Of a stretch of 64,000 nucleotides of DNA, positions 13,306 through 26,323 are shown piece after piece. Both the position numbers and the translations under genes were made by a program. Position 1 is the stretch's first letter, and each line of letters starts with the position of its first letter. Source of the stretch: Cardiocondyla obscurior (taxonomy: Eukaryota > Arthropoda > Insecta > Hymenoptera > Formicidae); contig NC_091870.1 of the NCBI RefSeq assembly GCF_019399895.1, forward strand, positions 8,849,001 to 8,913,000, written 5' to 3'. The notes beneath the pieces were generated by a model. The model ran no database searches. It saw only the letters and a program-made list of their open reading frames with translations, and was not told where the DNA came from.

Positions 13306-16300
13306 GTAAGTATTTTCTGCGTTCATGGCAAACGATTTCTTTTGTCAATTATATAATAACTTTCCTCCAACCATTTATTTTCACTCGCGAACTGTTTTAT
13401 TTCCGGATGCATCTGTCGCCAATTAAGAAGATACGATTTTTCAATAATGAGAAAATGTTTTTAGCGCGCATATTCGGTGAACTATTCATAAGAATATCGA
13501 GTCATGAAATAATAATCAGAGACATAAATTATATATAATCGTACCAAAACTGCTCGAATTTTTCTATTCCAATAACATTTAGTCACGGATTTGTACGATT
13601 AATTAAAAACCATTTGGGAAGATTAACAATGAATTCGCGTTTAATCAAGCAACTTACGGTGACCGAATATTCTTTGAGAGAACGCAAATAGACAATGGAG
13701 CCATCTTGGACAATGGTCGCATATTAAATCTTTGTGATTACCCCTCTTTCCTAGTGCCGACATTATAGCCAATTAGAACGTTTCAGTGATTCTAGTACCG
13801 GACGTGTGGTCAACGGAAGAAATTTTGTCTCCCTCTTTTCTTTTCTTTTTTAACATATTTTTCTTATTCATTCTTTCAACCGGTTTTATTTTAAAATAAT
13901 GTTACATCGGATCTCGTTTGACCTACATTAATTTTTATTCATTTTATTTTAAATTTCCTGAGCAAAATGGCGCATAAAATGCGTCACTTTTGCATGTCAA
14001 AAGTCAAAATATTTTATTCAACATTAATCTGAAAAGTTTATTTTATACATTACTTTTAAATTTAGAAACAAATTTAGCTCTAACATACTTTCAAAAATAC
14101 ATATTATTTAAAGCAATAATAGCAAAAAAACCGTTTAGAGTTTATACTGCAATTATAATTAATTATAACTGACGCTTTTTAATATTTAAAAGACGGATAA
14201 TTATACGAAACAAGTGTTTGAGTTTGAAAAACTCTTTTAGCGAGATAATAAAATAAACTACGACGCTCCTCAATATTAATTTCAAAACTTTAACAAAATT
14301 TTAGTTCGAAATTTAGTTCGAAATTAAATATGCGAAGTCATAAAAGGCGCGTATAAATTTAATTTAGTCAAATTTGCCTAATAATCGGAGGAAAAATAGC
14401 TGAAGGTGCAACAGAAGTTTGTTTCTCGTTTGCTTGCAGTTTGATCAGATATCAGATTTATTGCATCTTTATCGTATCCTGACACATTATAGTTTCTCGG
14501 ATGCGCGAGCCCCCAGTTTATAGTACACTTACGTAATGAACGGTAGAATCAGTGTGACCAAGACGGCAAGACTGCGCCATCCGCAGTAAAAGGAGGAGTT
14601 TGCACCTCCGGTTGCAGCGGCAACTCGAAACCTATATACCGGAGCCGCATTGCCGTACCACACACACATACATGCACCCTACTCACACGAGCGTTCCCTA
14701 TCCGCGCCCACACAGCACGCAAGATGCATACGTGGCATTCGTTTCCTCCCCTCACGTCTCCGCAACGCATTCGCTCCAGGTTGCTCATTTGTTCCCGAGA
14801 TAAGCTGTAATATAACCGCGCCACTTTCTCGCCCCCATCCCTCCCTCTCTCGCCGTGCATTTGAATTGCATGTGTATTTCCGGGGGGCACAATAATCGTT
14901 ATGCCACGCAACTTTTATTCCTTCAAATCGCGCTATCGCGTCGCCGGAATTCCCCCCGCGAGGGCGGCAAACGCGATTTCTCGCGAGCGTGCACGACCAG
15001 AACGCGTCTAACCATCGTCGTCTTTTACCACCCGCGCCCGTCTACCACCTCGGCCCATCCGACCGCGGAGCTATATAAAATTCGTATCGAAAATGGGTTC
15101 GAATAACTCTATTCCCAGCGCAATTTATTGTCATTGTGCAAGAATATTTCTCAAATATAATTACAGAGCGGTCATTTTGGTTTGCAAATGGAGCTGGAGA
15201 TTTGTTTTCGCGAATGTTAGCGTGTCGGTTCGCGATTGACGCGGTACACGTCCACGAATGATAAGCAATGCATGTAACGCTCTGCGTTTGCGAGCGCACT
15301 GACGACCAACGTATGTTACTTTCGACTATTTTATTTGCTTCACAGTGATTGAACATTTAATAATATACGCGTTATATTGAAAACAACTATTCGTGGGAAT
15401 TTTGAAATCAAGAATGTGAGGAGGAAGTGCGCGAGATCGCGACTGCCGATTTCTCGCCGGTGTTATCTTCGCGACGGGTTGTTTTGTGCTGTTCCGTTGG
15501 TTTCCGATAACGATGCGCGGGCGAGGGCAGCTACACGAATAAAAGCTCGATACGTAACGCGCGTAATGCACTTAGGCGCATGCTAATGCGTCGCGCCGGC
15601 AGCAATTAAGCCCGAAGTACTGTCTGCATCTTTTATACGCTCGAGTCCCCGGCCGCCCGTGAGATAATTAGTATGCGGTCGCGGCCCGATTTTAAAGCGA
15701 CTGCGGCAATAACCGACGGTGCAGTGTTTGCGAGATTCACGAGCGTAACGGCAGATCCGTGTCCATCTGCGCTTCGGGAATCTACTCACGATGACGAAAA
15801 TTATAATTCCCGCTACGTAGCGCACATATTAATATAACTTCTTACTTTTTTTTCCTCATTATTCGCCGCACGCGCCGAGAAAATTAAAAGAAACGAACCT
15901 AGACTCTCTTTTTTTTTTTTCTCCTCAAATTTAATCAAACGCAACAGCTTGGCGCGAAGAAAACCCCGCATCCGCGTGAAGGTGTTTATTAAGCGCCACG
16001 CGGAATTTTCGTTAATAAGAAACAATTTTAATTTTCCCTTAAAAGACTTAAAATTTTTACCACCTGGCAAACACGAGTCTCCAAATATTCTCCAAATTCT
16101 GTACACCTTATATTATTCGTACGATAATTCTGTATTCATCACGCGTAACTTTTAATCGCAAAAATGGTCGTTTTATCAGCAGAATCGTCTTAATCCTCCA
16201 GCTCGTTACGAGTACGGCATAATCCGCGAGGATTTCCTGGTGAGTCCGGGGCGATAATTATTAACGACGATCGCCGGACGTTTTAACCGGTCGCCTGGAC

Positions 16301-16712
16301 ACTAAGTGCCCCGAAACTAATGGCTAAGCGGTCGTAATCGATTTATATGCGTCGCGACCGCGCTATAATCCGGGGCCCGGCCGAAAGGAAACCGACGCGG
16401 CGCGGGGATTAAAAAGTTCACGTCAGAATTTGCTGGCGAATCTCCCTTTTTCGCGCTAAATTAGCGCGTCAAAAGAGATCGCGTAATGGACAGACCCGAT
16501 GGACAGTAATGTCCCGACCGCGTCGACATCCACGCGAAACGTCCATGACGCCCGCGAGCATTTTCTGTTTTCAACAATTACGCGTCAGCTAATGTCACGA
16601 TTAATTCGGCGGCATTATATGCGCTTTGAAAATCAGATAAGAGCCCCGTTCGCTGCGCGACGCGTATTAAGCTTCCCACCATAGCTTCATTAGCCCGGTT
16701 TTTTAATTACAG
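13306..16712 (+). other. Nrx-1: Nrx-1 intron 2 (3.4 kb)
   Basis: This phase-1 intron lies within LNS2. The first half is AT-rich. From about 14.5 to 15.8 kb it becomes CpG-rich with a CA/CACACG-rich stretch near 14.66-14.72 kb, where overlapping frames open on both strands without recognisable products. It ends TTTTTTAATTACAG at 16712. Confidence 0.75.
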
Positions 16713-16873
16713 GCGAGGGCGATGATTATCTTATCATATCGCTGAGGGACGGAGGCGCCGCGGTCGCCATGACTCTCGCCAAAGGGAGACTGGACCTACA
16801 CATAAAGCCGGCCAAAGTGCGATTCGACGATCATCAATGGCACAGAATCGTCGTTCACCGGAAAGTTCAAGAG
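16713..16873 (+). CDS. Nrx-1: Nrx-1 LNS2 domain, exon 3 (core)
   Basis: This 161-nt exon enters in phase 1 and leaves in phase 0 (GAG|GTAACG at 16874). It encodes the middle of LNS2, including DDYLIISLRDGG, then AMTLAKGRLDLHIKPAKVRF, then DDHQWHRIVVHRKVQE. The last part is the LNS signature DxxWHxVxVxR found in every LNS repeat, and the order matches vertebrate alpha-neurexin LNS2 (FNDNAWHDVKVTRNLRQ). The exon stops where the vertebrate protein has splice site 2, and the next exon is a 27-nt microexon. The open frame continues a little into the intron, which is chance. Confidence 0.95.
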
Positions 16874-19800
16874 GTAACGGCCATTATTATTCTATTTATA
16901 TATTCGCAAATAAACGACGAGAAAATAGCAGACGTTATATTCGGACGGATCAAAGATAGAACTCTCGACTTCGGAGTGAATTATCGCAGGAAACGGACGT
17001 TGCTCAATATTCATTACGTATGTTTGATATGCTTAATTAATTATATATTGTCACGGTCTTCGCGCCTCGCTTTTAAGTGTCTAATTTTAATGAGCGGAAG
17101 GCGGAAAATCCATTACAAAGCCCGACGTTGAAGGCGTTAAATTTTCACACTGTCGCAATTCAAATGGATCGCCGAACGGACGTGAGAGCAATTTCGTTAA
17201 TGTCGTGGATATACACTGGCATTCATTGCGCATTACGCGCAGTAGAATAGATAACGCAATTATTTGCGCGCTACCATCGCGGGTTCCGTGAACTGCGGAA
17301 TGACATGAGTTTATCAGTTTATCGCCGCGAAATATTGGCATCCCTTGTCGAATTGTAACACATACTGCGCGCGTACGGATAGGCCGCGATAATTAAAGTA
17401 AGCTAATATTTGCTCTGGAATCTGTTAATTTCATAACAACAAGCCGTTAATTAAAGACATTGTTTCGCTCGCTCGCGTAAATCATTTTTGTCGCATCCTG
17501 CGCCGAGATGAACATGAAGAAATACTAAATTTTGAGTGTTGATTTGGTATTTTAGATGTTCGAGTGCCTTCGATATATGAGATAAAATCAGGAAGTAATA
17601 GAGAAAGTTTTAAACAAACAATAATGTTAGTAAAAGCAACTAGTATGGATATAGTTATGCTTTCATTGTGCTGCGTTGTTGTATATAGAGAAACACGAAC
17701 AATGAAAACAGCGTCGCATAACCGAGTGCATTTAAATATAAATGTGTAATAGCATACGAAGTATTTCGCGAGAAAAAATTAATAAACTAGTAGAGTGTAT
17801 TATAAAGTTTATTCTAAATGAAAAAAAAAAATAAAAAGATGTATATATATATAAAACGCATATTACCACGATTTATCAAGGCACACGCGAACCTATAGGA
17901 TTTTCTAGGCTTATCTGACCGACTATCCGTTATCTTAAATCAGAATTGGAATGCGCCATGCCGCACTATGTGTAGTTACGATTTAAGGGCTGCGGATGTG
18001 CAACGCGCCGAGAATCGGGTCGAGAATGGCGTATAGTTCGACTAATGTTCACCGCTGCTTTGGATAATTTTCTTGGACACACGCTGTTCGTTCGTGTCAC
18101 TTCCGCAGCTGTGTAAACGAGAAATCGATTCCGCGAACATGTGCCGTCGAAGGATGTGTCCTCCGCGCTCGCGGCTAAACCAGGAAAATGTTTGTCCAGC
18201 ATTGTAATACCAAGACTTTTCCCGAGCAAACGTATATTTTTAGTATAATTTTGATATCACTAAAAACCACTGATTTAAACATCCTAGTAACGACAATTTT
18301 TCAGTACTTCCCGTAAAGGTGTGTGTTCACTTAGCGAACGAACACCGAGCGAATCTAACGACAGCGACAATCGTCGGTAACGTGTGTTTGTTATTTTTGT
18401 AGCGATTGATTTGATCGCTGTTCGTTCGCAAAGTGTCCATGCACCTTTAAATAAATCCGAAAATTAACCAAGTGCAGCTCGTACATTATCAACGCGATTG
18501 AGAGGCTCTTGCTCGGCAAGTCGTCGCGAAAAGTTTCAGCGGCTCCAATTTTAATCGTTGATTAATGCTAATAACAGATTACCGCTTTAATCACGAACAA
18601 TCACGAGAGTATATACGATATTTGTGTCGCGTTCAAATGCATATTATTTATTATCGCAACTCGGCTATCTCTACTTATGCGATGAGTGGCGATATCTCTC
18701 CGCGTGGCGTTTCAATATTGCGTTACACACGCACGTGTGCGACGTATATAGCTGTTCCCATCGCGTTACAAAGCGCGTGTTTGCGACATATCTCGGGCGC
18801 GGCTCAAAGCACCAAGTAATTGTGCACGTTTTCAATAGCGCAAGATAAATACTAAATGGCGAACAGAACGGATGCATGATTATTTCCCGGGTGCACGATG
18901 CACATTTATGACGACGCGCTGGTGATCTCGTTATAGAAAGAAATAGCACTCGCGTTTGTCGAGTGCTGTCGCGAGGCACAACGCCTTTGATGTTTGATAT
19001 TATATCCTAGATTTACGGAAAGTGCTCTAACTATTACTATAATTGGACTTCCGTGTGTAATTAGTAACATTTAATAACGCAGATAAATTATACAGTGAAA
19101 ACCATCAAGTAGTAACGTTATTAGTAAGATATTAATATATTCACTGCAACGGATTTCTTTGCATTTTGTCATATCGATCATTAATAATTATGAAGAAATA
19201 ATTATAGAATAAAAATTATTTATATTATATCTTTTTTTTTTTAGTTCGGTATTGTAAATTCAGCACGACAAATTAAATATTTTATTCTTCTCCTTAATAT
19301 AAAACTATTAATTTCGGTATGAATAAAAAATCAGCTATATTACACTTAACAGTAACTACGCTCAGTATAAATTAAATTACCGTGCCAATTAAAAAAAAAA
19401 AAACCGAGAAAAAAGCCGTATTTCGTGAAAAATTCATACTTTACAACTCGAAAAAAAAAGATGTTTTAACAATCTCAAATAAAAACTACACATTCAGATT
19501 ACAAAATTCCAGGATAAATTTAATATTATTTTAAAATCGCATATATAAAATAATCACGTGCTTTTCATTTCTAAAAATTGATACTTATTCAGTTAAAATT
19601 GCTGCGGATAAGGAAAACTTTATGCTCTTTTAATAGAGGCTTCGCGGGTAAGCGCGGGAAGTAAGAAATATGCATTCAGCGAGATTAGTCATTACCTCAA
19701 GCAAGGGTTTTCGCGCGGCGCCCTTCGGCTTTTCCATTCTACAAGCGGGCATGACTATACGTTTTCTCGGCGCCCTCAAAGAGCAAAGAGGGAACGCGCT

Positions 19801-22800
19801 CGTTCTCGAACAATGTTCTACGACAAGTTACTATCGCGATGCGTGTAAAGGTTAATACCGTTAGAAAAAAAAATGAAAGGAGGGCAGGGCGAGAGAGTAA
19901 GGAAACAGATTGGATGTCTAGACACCCCGGCCCTTTAACTGGACTTGAGCCCTCGGGGTGCGAGCTGCGAGAATCGACTTGCAACGCGGATTGCCTGTTA
20001 CGTTCATTCCGCGAACGTTTACACCCACCATATGTTGCACACGAGCATTATTATCTCACCGATGATTTAATTGTACGGTCGCCACGAGCGCGTCTTGGTA
20101 TTTTACTTGCTTTTTAATTTTTTATTAAATATTTTATTCGTGCCTTTTACATTCTGTTTGCCCGTGCGGGTTTTCGAAAAAATGTGATCAAGTATTTACC
20201 GAATATTTTAATTCACGATAAACTATAAACTTAAAAAAAGAAAGAGCCTGCATGCGGCATTTTATTTTTTAATTACGTTGATAGCAGAAAATCTTAGTAC
20301 GTATTTGGTATTATCATATAACATTTTTTATATTCCTCGAGACATCGCGTTCTCTTTTTCTTAATAAAATATAAAAGAGAAAATTTTTATTACAAAGTAA
20401 AATAGTTTATTTTATATCTGTATTCCACTTTTGTTCGATAAACAACTAAAAGTTTCCGGTACTTGTACAAACGCGTGTTATCAGAGAATGCGAAACAAAC
20501 AATTTACGTACTACGGTCAGTTCTATATTCAATTAATGTATAACGTAGTTTCGCTACGTACATCAGCTTTAGTTAATAAAAAAAAAAAAAAAGAATCATT
20601 TAATACAAACGCGAACTTTTGCTTTTATTTGTATCAAAGGCTCGCACGTAAAAGTACATTTTAACATGTCTCAGATCCGAATCACGTTATGCAATCAAGC
20701 AAGTAGTCGGTTTATTTTCCATATTCTCGCGAAAATGCTTCGAACTCGGAAATGCAGATAAAACTGAAATTCTAATGGTTGACGTTACGATGACACGCAC
20801 GGGCATACTTAACGCACGACACTTCGCGGTAACGTTCGTTAGCATCGATCGGCATGAATGTCCTGATGACGTTTCACATGCGAACTTTAGAGATTTCAAT
20901 CGATTACGTTCTCCACGAGAGTTATAAATTAAGCTCTTAAATAAAATTTTCCGATTTACAGCTCAAGGATAAAATATACGGACCAATTGTAGGTTTTATT
21001 AAATTAAAGATAACGCATGGTTGTAATTAGCCAAAGACCCGGCGAAATAAAAAAAAAAAAACAAGAAGGTACCCTGTAATATTAAATTTGATATCCGATA
21101 CTTCTTATTACCGCTATCTACTAATTGCTAACACGAGAGTAACGCATCTACATTATTAAAATATTTACGCCATTCTTCCGCGTATAAACGCGCGCTAATT
21201 CAACGGTCTACAAAAATGTACTGCAGTTCTAAATTACGGTTGAACTGCACTTGTATTCCAGACACCGGAAGAGTTACATCCTTCAATGTATCTCGCGAGC
21301 GGAAAATAAAATCCGACCTGGCACGAGGGACGCCTTAGAATGAACAGGGAAAATGCCGCGCGCAGTCGATTCGAAGATCCTCAAAGGGTGAAGCCCCTGC
21401 CACGATCGCGCGTGCACCACCCGAGAGATTCCGCCGATCTCTGACAGAAAGATTTAACACCGTATCACCTCGGAGCGTATCCATTCGCCGCGCTCGGTGC
21501 ATACCTATGAGGTGCGCGGCCCGTTCGTTCATCACGTTCCTCCTCGCTGCGAAATTCTTCCCGCTTTTACACGCGCGAGCGGGCACGAGGGGGCGACGAA
21601 GGCGAATCGCGTCCCATCCTTCGCGTGTCACTGGATCACCAGGTATCCTTTAGGCGCGAGTACCTTCGTCTCTCGTTCCCCACACCCCCCCGGCTTTCTC
21701 GTGACGACAAGTGCATCGACCCGAGCCTCGCGCCGGATAAAAAGGGCGCCTTGAATGCACGGCGATAAGATGATCTTATTTTATGCCGCGTGGAATTTAT
21801 CTGGAGCGTAACGCTCGCTAACGTTTCCGTGTACATTTTAGCTGATTTTCTATTCACGGGTTAGATAATTTTCTACTTCGAAAAAATATTTTTTTAATAT
21901 TTTAAAAAAGAGTTTTTAAAGGGGCCGAAACAAAAAATGTTGCGGCTGCGAAAGATATCGGCGTTACCGAAACGTACTCTGCGAATGAAAGTTAAATTGA
22001 AAACTGACAAAAGCTAATTCCTGGCTTGGAAAAAAAAATAAGCCGACAGTTTTTTTTTTTTTTTTTAACTAAACTTTCCTACTGCTGCATCTCGAGCGAC
22101 CTAGTACGCGGCGCAAACGGAGAGATTCGGGGTCGTATGTATCCTACCATAAATCAAGATTTCAATTCGTCGCCTGCCGGATCGAACTTATGTGCATCGA
22201 TAGCGCCTCGCTTCTCTTGTCACGCCTGGCTTTCACGACGCGAAGACTTCGGGAATTTACTATCGAAGTATGCCATCTACGATACGTTTGTTGACACGAT
22301 CGATTTCCGCGCCGAAGGGGAAAACGGAGGATACTCACGTAATAATGCTCGTTTAATGCGAAAAAATGTGTGGGAAAAGATTAAACGCGTGCGTGTAAAA
22401 AGATAAAGAGCACGATAACGAAAGAAAGAGAGAGGGCGATTTGAAAGGCACGGGGAAAGATAATAAAGAGGATTTTCGTGAGAAATTACGTGGTAATCAA
22501 CACACGGAATACACGTTAAAACGCATATTAAAAAGCCATTATTCACGTACTACACGCTATTTCTTTTCAAATTGCGGTACAATTTTATTGAACGTTTAAA
22601 AAAAAATGGTCTTTACTTTCTACGTTAAAACGTCGTTCGTGGTTGATCTAAATAAACGTCGTACAACGCCCACCAAATCGGAGGAATGAATATGATTTGT
22701 TAGTCTAACGTTTGTGAAATATCCGGGGAGAGATCATCGCGAATTACGACGGAATAGGAGGATCTACGATCCTTCGTTTGCGGAATATTTGGAATATGCG

Positions 22801-24821
22801 ATCTAAATCCACGGCATTAAATCGTTCTCGCGAGTAAGAGCGGGCTCGCAGCGCGTTCGACCAGTTTTCCGAGGAACGTTTAATTCGTTACGTATGACTC
22901 AGCTGTGCAAACATTAGCTTAATCGAAAGAGATTCCGGAGGAATGCCGAAAGCTCGTCTTTGATGCGCAAAGTAACCTCTAAATTCACGACGATTCAGTA
23001 AAAAATCCCACCGGCGTGCAATAGCAATTTTATGTGAAATTCGTTGCCTCATAGACTTGATATTAAATGCATTGTAAAAAATATGCCTCAACAAATGGAT
23101 TTTTTTAATGCGCCGCTCGCGATATAAGTATAAAACATCATATATTAAGAGCTAAGGTTGATACTTCGTATCTCATATTTTATTCCAACACGCTCCGGCA
23201 TAAATTATAAACGCCTGTTAAAATATTGACTTCTCGTTATTCGCAAATTTGCCCGGCTCTGTAATGTAGACACGTTAAGCTTCACGAGACAAAGCTCATC
23301 GGGTACGTCGTAATCCCTCTGTTCCCTATTTTTTTTCCCGGTGAGGGAAATCTCAAATATTACACGCCCGAGCCCAAGGGCGATCTAAATCGAAGCTCAA
23401 TTAAGCAGGCAACTGATCAAAGGCAAACAATAAGCGTATCGACCTAGCAGCTTAACCGAGATATTAACATAATGCCGAATCAGAAACCATTCGTATATAG
23501 AACTAACTGCGAGCCTTCGGAATCTATTTAATTTGCGATCGTCAATCCCGAAATTTACTATGATGCGACAAATTTAATTATTACCGTAGCAATTACGTGA
23601 AGTGCGTTTAAAATAAAAATTTCCGTTTAAACATATTTTTAAAAAAATATATACGTGCACGTAATGAGTCCAACAGAGAGTAAAACGCACACTAAACGTG
23701 CAGAAATTTATATAAATTATATTTATTTATAAGCATGAAAAATATATGAATATATGAAGCGAATAAACTCAACAAAAATAAAATAATCAATCAAATATAA
23801 TGGAAACATTATATTAATTAATAAATACAGTACGTAGGTTTGACTGCACGCCATTACGTAATTGTCAAATAAAAAATATAAAAAAAGAACGATCGTTTGA
23901 TTTACGGTCCATTTAAAGGTTCGCGTGCAACCATGTAATCGACGTAAGAAGAAACACGTGTGCGTACGTTTTCCACGATCATTTCACAACGCGCAAAGGC
24001 AAGGGCTTTGTCACTGGCTTTCTCTTCCCGGCTGTTGCTCTTCTGTCAGTCGTTTAATCGCCGCGTGATCAAAGGGATTCCTTAATAAGACTCGCACACA
24101 GCCGCAGGCTCGCAAACCGCCCGCGTTTAGAAAGCAAATGCCCTTTGTGTCGCACGCACGTTCGAGGCATATCAATGACGGGAAATTTTACGGATGAAAT
24201 CTTAGAGTTCTTTAATCGTCCGTTTAAAAGCGATCGACAAAATTTTCATCTACGTTCGTAAATCTACCGGAAGAATGCAATGAGCGGAAGCAAGGCAAAA
24301 TGAAGACGAGAGAGGGATATTTTTCTTTCACGATAGCTATTTCTTTTGAATTATTGAAAGGAATATTTTCGAGTATTTCTAAGACGGCGCGATTTCACGA
24401 ACCAATATTGCATTATTAACATCTAAAGAAAGATTAAGATCCTAATGATTTCCGCGGAAAAAAAAAATTTTCCGACTCTTGACTCGTACCACTAGACGAT
24501 GCTTTCGCGCCTCAAACTATGAGCGTTCCCCGCGAGAAAATGAAAATCGGTGAAGTTTCAACAAATACGTAAAATACGCATTTGCGTTTTTCCCGAGCGA
24601 CGCGCGGCATAGCCGTTTTCGTATCAAAAAAGTTCTTATGATAATCCAAGGGAAAAGTTTCGCTCGGCATTGAATAGCCTGCAAGCTCTCGCGACGATCA
24701 GCTTCGAGAGCTTCCGCGCGTCGGGCAACTTTTGGATTTCAATTGCCGGTGTCGCTCGAAAACGCGTAAAATATATACTGCACTATGTATACTGATTGCG
24801 CATTTATGTTTTCTGTTTCAG
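16874..24821 (+). other. Nrx-1: Nrx-1 intron 3 (7.9 kb), upstream of the SS2 microexon
   Basis: This phase-0 intron contains a 132-bp foldback element (18316-18447). CpG-rich patches near 21.3-22.3 kb give chance open frames. AT-rich stretches fill most of 19.0-20.7 and 23.5-23.9 kb. No exon with both a good acceptor and a recognisable neurexin-like peptide was found. It ends TTTTCTGTTTCAG at 24821. Confidence 0.75.
18316..18447. mobile_element. Foldback MITE with TA target duplication
   Basis: The element begins AAGGTGTGTGTTCACTTAGC and ends with a near-perfect inverse of that sequence. The two arms of about 40 bp share the core GCGAACGAACA and pair with only a few mismatches. It is flanked by TA on both sides (18314-18315 and 18448-18449), which fits a Tc1/mariner-type target-site duplication. 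At 132 bp it has no room for a coding region, so it is non-autonomous. Read as RNA it would fold into one long hairpin. The superfamily is inferred only from the TA; the terminal motif does not name a family I know. Confidence 0.72.
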
Positions 24822-24848
24822 ATCTCTACAATAACTAGCTTTTGCAGG
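24822..24848 (+). CDS. Nrx-1: Nrx-1 27-nt microexon at splice site 2 (SS2) of LNS2
   Basis: This microexon encodes nine residues, ISTITSFCR. It is flanked by a strong acceptor (TTTTCTGTTTCAG) and a consensus donor (AGG|GTAAGT). Both borders are phase 0, so it can be included or skipped without a frame change. It falls between the exon ending HRKVQE and the exon beginning LSAIVDGIY. That is exactly where vertebrate alpha-neurexin carries the optional SS2 insert, between RNLRQ and the ISVDGI strand. It adds one cysteine to LNS2. In vertebrates an SS2 insert changes ligand binding by LNS2, for example dystroglycan. Whether this exon is optional here cannot be seen from DNA alone. Confidence 0.88.
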
Positions 24849-25403
24849 GTAAGTGTATGTTTTTTACTATATCAACGTATTATGCGTATACATATACCTA
24901 GCTCTGATACGCCGAATAAGTTGCTCTGATCCCAATATTATCGCGAAGTAAAACCCCACGTGTAAAAAAAATACCACGGACGTTTTAAAGTTGGACTTAC
25001 ATCATTTAATTAGTTAATCACGATTTTTCTCTATGTACTTTTTAATAGTGCTTCGTTTCATCGTCGTTATTTAATACCACTCTTACATTTAATCAAGCAA
25101 TAGATTTTATTTAATTTTAATTTGACTCGATTGTCGCTCATAATTTCCGTATTTTATCTTTATTAACATATATCGATACTACGGGATTATTTTAAAAAGA
25201 ATTTATTGGAAATTATTCCAGCAAAAGATATTTTAAGAGAATATTTATTTTAAATAGATTCGATTAAATCGTTTCCTTCATTTTTTTTTATTAACGAGAA
25301 GAAACCATGCGCACGCTTCGCGTACGCTATTTTTTATAAGGTCCCAATTCGTGCCGGTTCAAGAGACCCATTTATAAGTTAAGAAAAAAAATTATGTAAC
25401 TCA

Positions 25404-25448
25404 CCAGACTGCATGAGCATCAGCGGAGTTGTTGAGTTCAGCCGGTGT
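25404..25448 (-). other. Candidate antisense exon M5 (45 nt)
   Basis: On the minus strand, the acceptor TTTTATGTTTCAG precedes a 45-nt block that ends at the donor CTG|GTGAGT. Joined to the preceding block (25562-25855) in the frame described there as frame A, it reads on without a stop and encodes HRLNSTTPLMLMQS. It is the most downstream block of the chain that I can place. Whether it is coding or part of a non-coding transcript is open. The splice signals are the main evidence. Confidence 0.45.
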
Positions 25449-25561
25449 CTGAAACATAAAATAAAACATTAATGTAGACATGATAATTGGTAAATCAAAT
25501 TAATTAAAAAAAAGTAAAAGTAATATTTAATAAAAATTTAATAAAATAAATTTATCCTCAC

Positions 25562-25855
25562 CTAAGAGATGCTCCGCCGATGCAGGATGCCCGTCCTGGG
25601 CCTCCTCCTCCTCCCAGATGGGACGTGACGAGCCATCCCTCCGCGCACAAGTAACTCGCGAACGCGCCCGGGTGAAGTTATAATCCCGAAAAATCCTTAA
25701 CAAATTTTCCGACACTCCCGCATTAAAAAGAAACGTTAAAAAAACGCCCGGTAACTATCGGCAGCCCCGTACGACCGACGAACTGGCTGCTGTTCGTATA
25801 ATTTCGAATCAACGTGCGGCACTGAGCGATGCGACGCAGCGGAGTTTCTCTTGAC
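25562..25855 (-). other. Candidate antisense exon M4, carries repeat copy 1
   Basis: On the minus strand, a strong acceptor (TTTCTTTTTCTGTTTCAG) starts this block at 25855. The donor CTTAG|GTGAGG ends it at 25562. Its last 50 nt are one of three copies of a G/A-rich sequence containing GAGGAGGAGGAGGCCCAGGA. Frame A of the last part reads GGGGPGRASCIGGASL. The frame continued from the block at 25958-26063 meets a stop about 42 codons in, so the whole block is not one open exon. Either there is an unseen internal splice or the transcript is non-coding. Confidence 0.4.
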
Positions 25856-25957
25856 CTGAAACAGAAAAAGAAACAATTATTTAATAGATATAAAATCTAA
25901 TTAAATGAAAAAATTAAAAAACGTTATTAAAAATCCAAAGAAAAAATTAATACATAC

Positions 25958-26063
25958 CCATGGGTTGCTCCGCCGGGGCAGGATACCCATCCTGGGCCTC
26001 CTCCTCCTCTCAGGATGTCCGCGGGATGTCGGGCTGGTCCTCCTTCAATAGGTAGAATATTAT
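25958..26063 (-). other. Candidate antisense exon M3, carries repeat copy 2
   Basis: This minus-strand block has the acceptor TTTTTTTGTTCCAG and the donor CATGG|GTATGT, 106 nt long. One frame (frame A) is open throughout and includes EGGPARHPADILRGGGGPGW followed by VSCPGGATHG. The other two frames contain stops. Its 3' end matches block M1 at 29079 very closely in DNA (shared GGAGCAACCCATGG before the donor). No known family was recognised. Confidence 0.5.
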
Positions 26064-26237
26064 CTGGAACAAAAAAATCACAGGTAATACTCTGTTGTAT
26101 TCAAGGTCTTGTTGAGCGCGTGTTGTTAAAATCGTACCGCGCGTTTGTTATGGTTGCGGGTGACCCAACGCACATTCCAGCGCTAGTCTAGTTATCGTGC
26201 AATGTCCCCCCTTCTCCCCGCGCTCCCCGCGCCCACA

Positions 26238-26323
26238 GCTCCCGTGCCAGCTCCCGTGCCTACTCCCGTGCCTACTCCCGTGCCTACTCCCGTGCCTGCT
26301 CCCGTGCCTACAGCTTCCGTGCC
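26238..26323. repeat. 12-bp minisatellite (PV-rich if read on +)
   Basis: There are six nearly perfect copies of a 12-bp unit (ACTCCCGTGCCT or GCTCCCGTGCCT) plus a partial seventh. Read on the + strand it would give alternating Pro-Val with Ala/Thr. On the minus strand it gives Gly-Thr/Gly-Val. The short open frames across it have no start context or neighbours that suggest a gene, so I call it a minisatellite. Confidence 0.85.

Noticed and set aside
14549..14911. Overlapping frames of 67-120 codons around 14.6-14.9 kb
   Set aside because: These are frames through a CA/CG-rich stretch of intron 2 on both strands, with no domain and no connecting splice sites in phase with Nrx-1.
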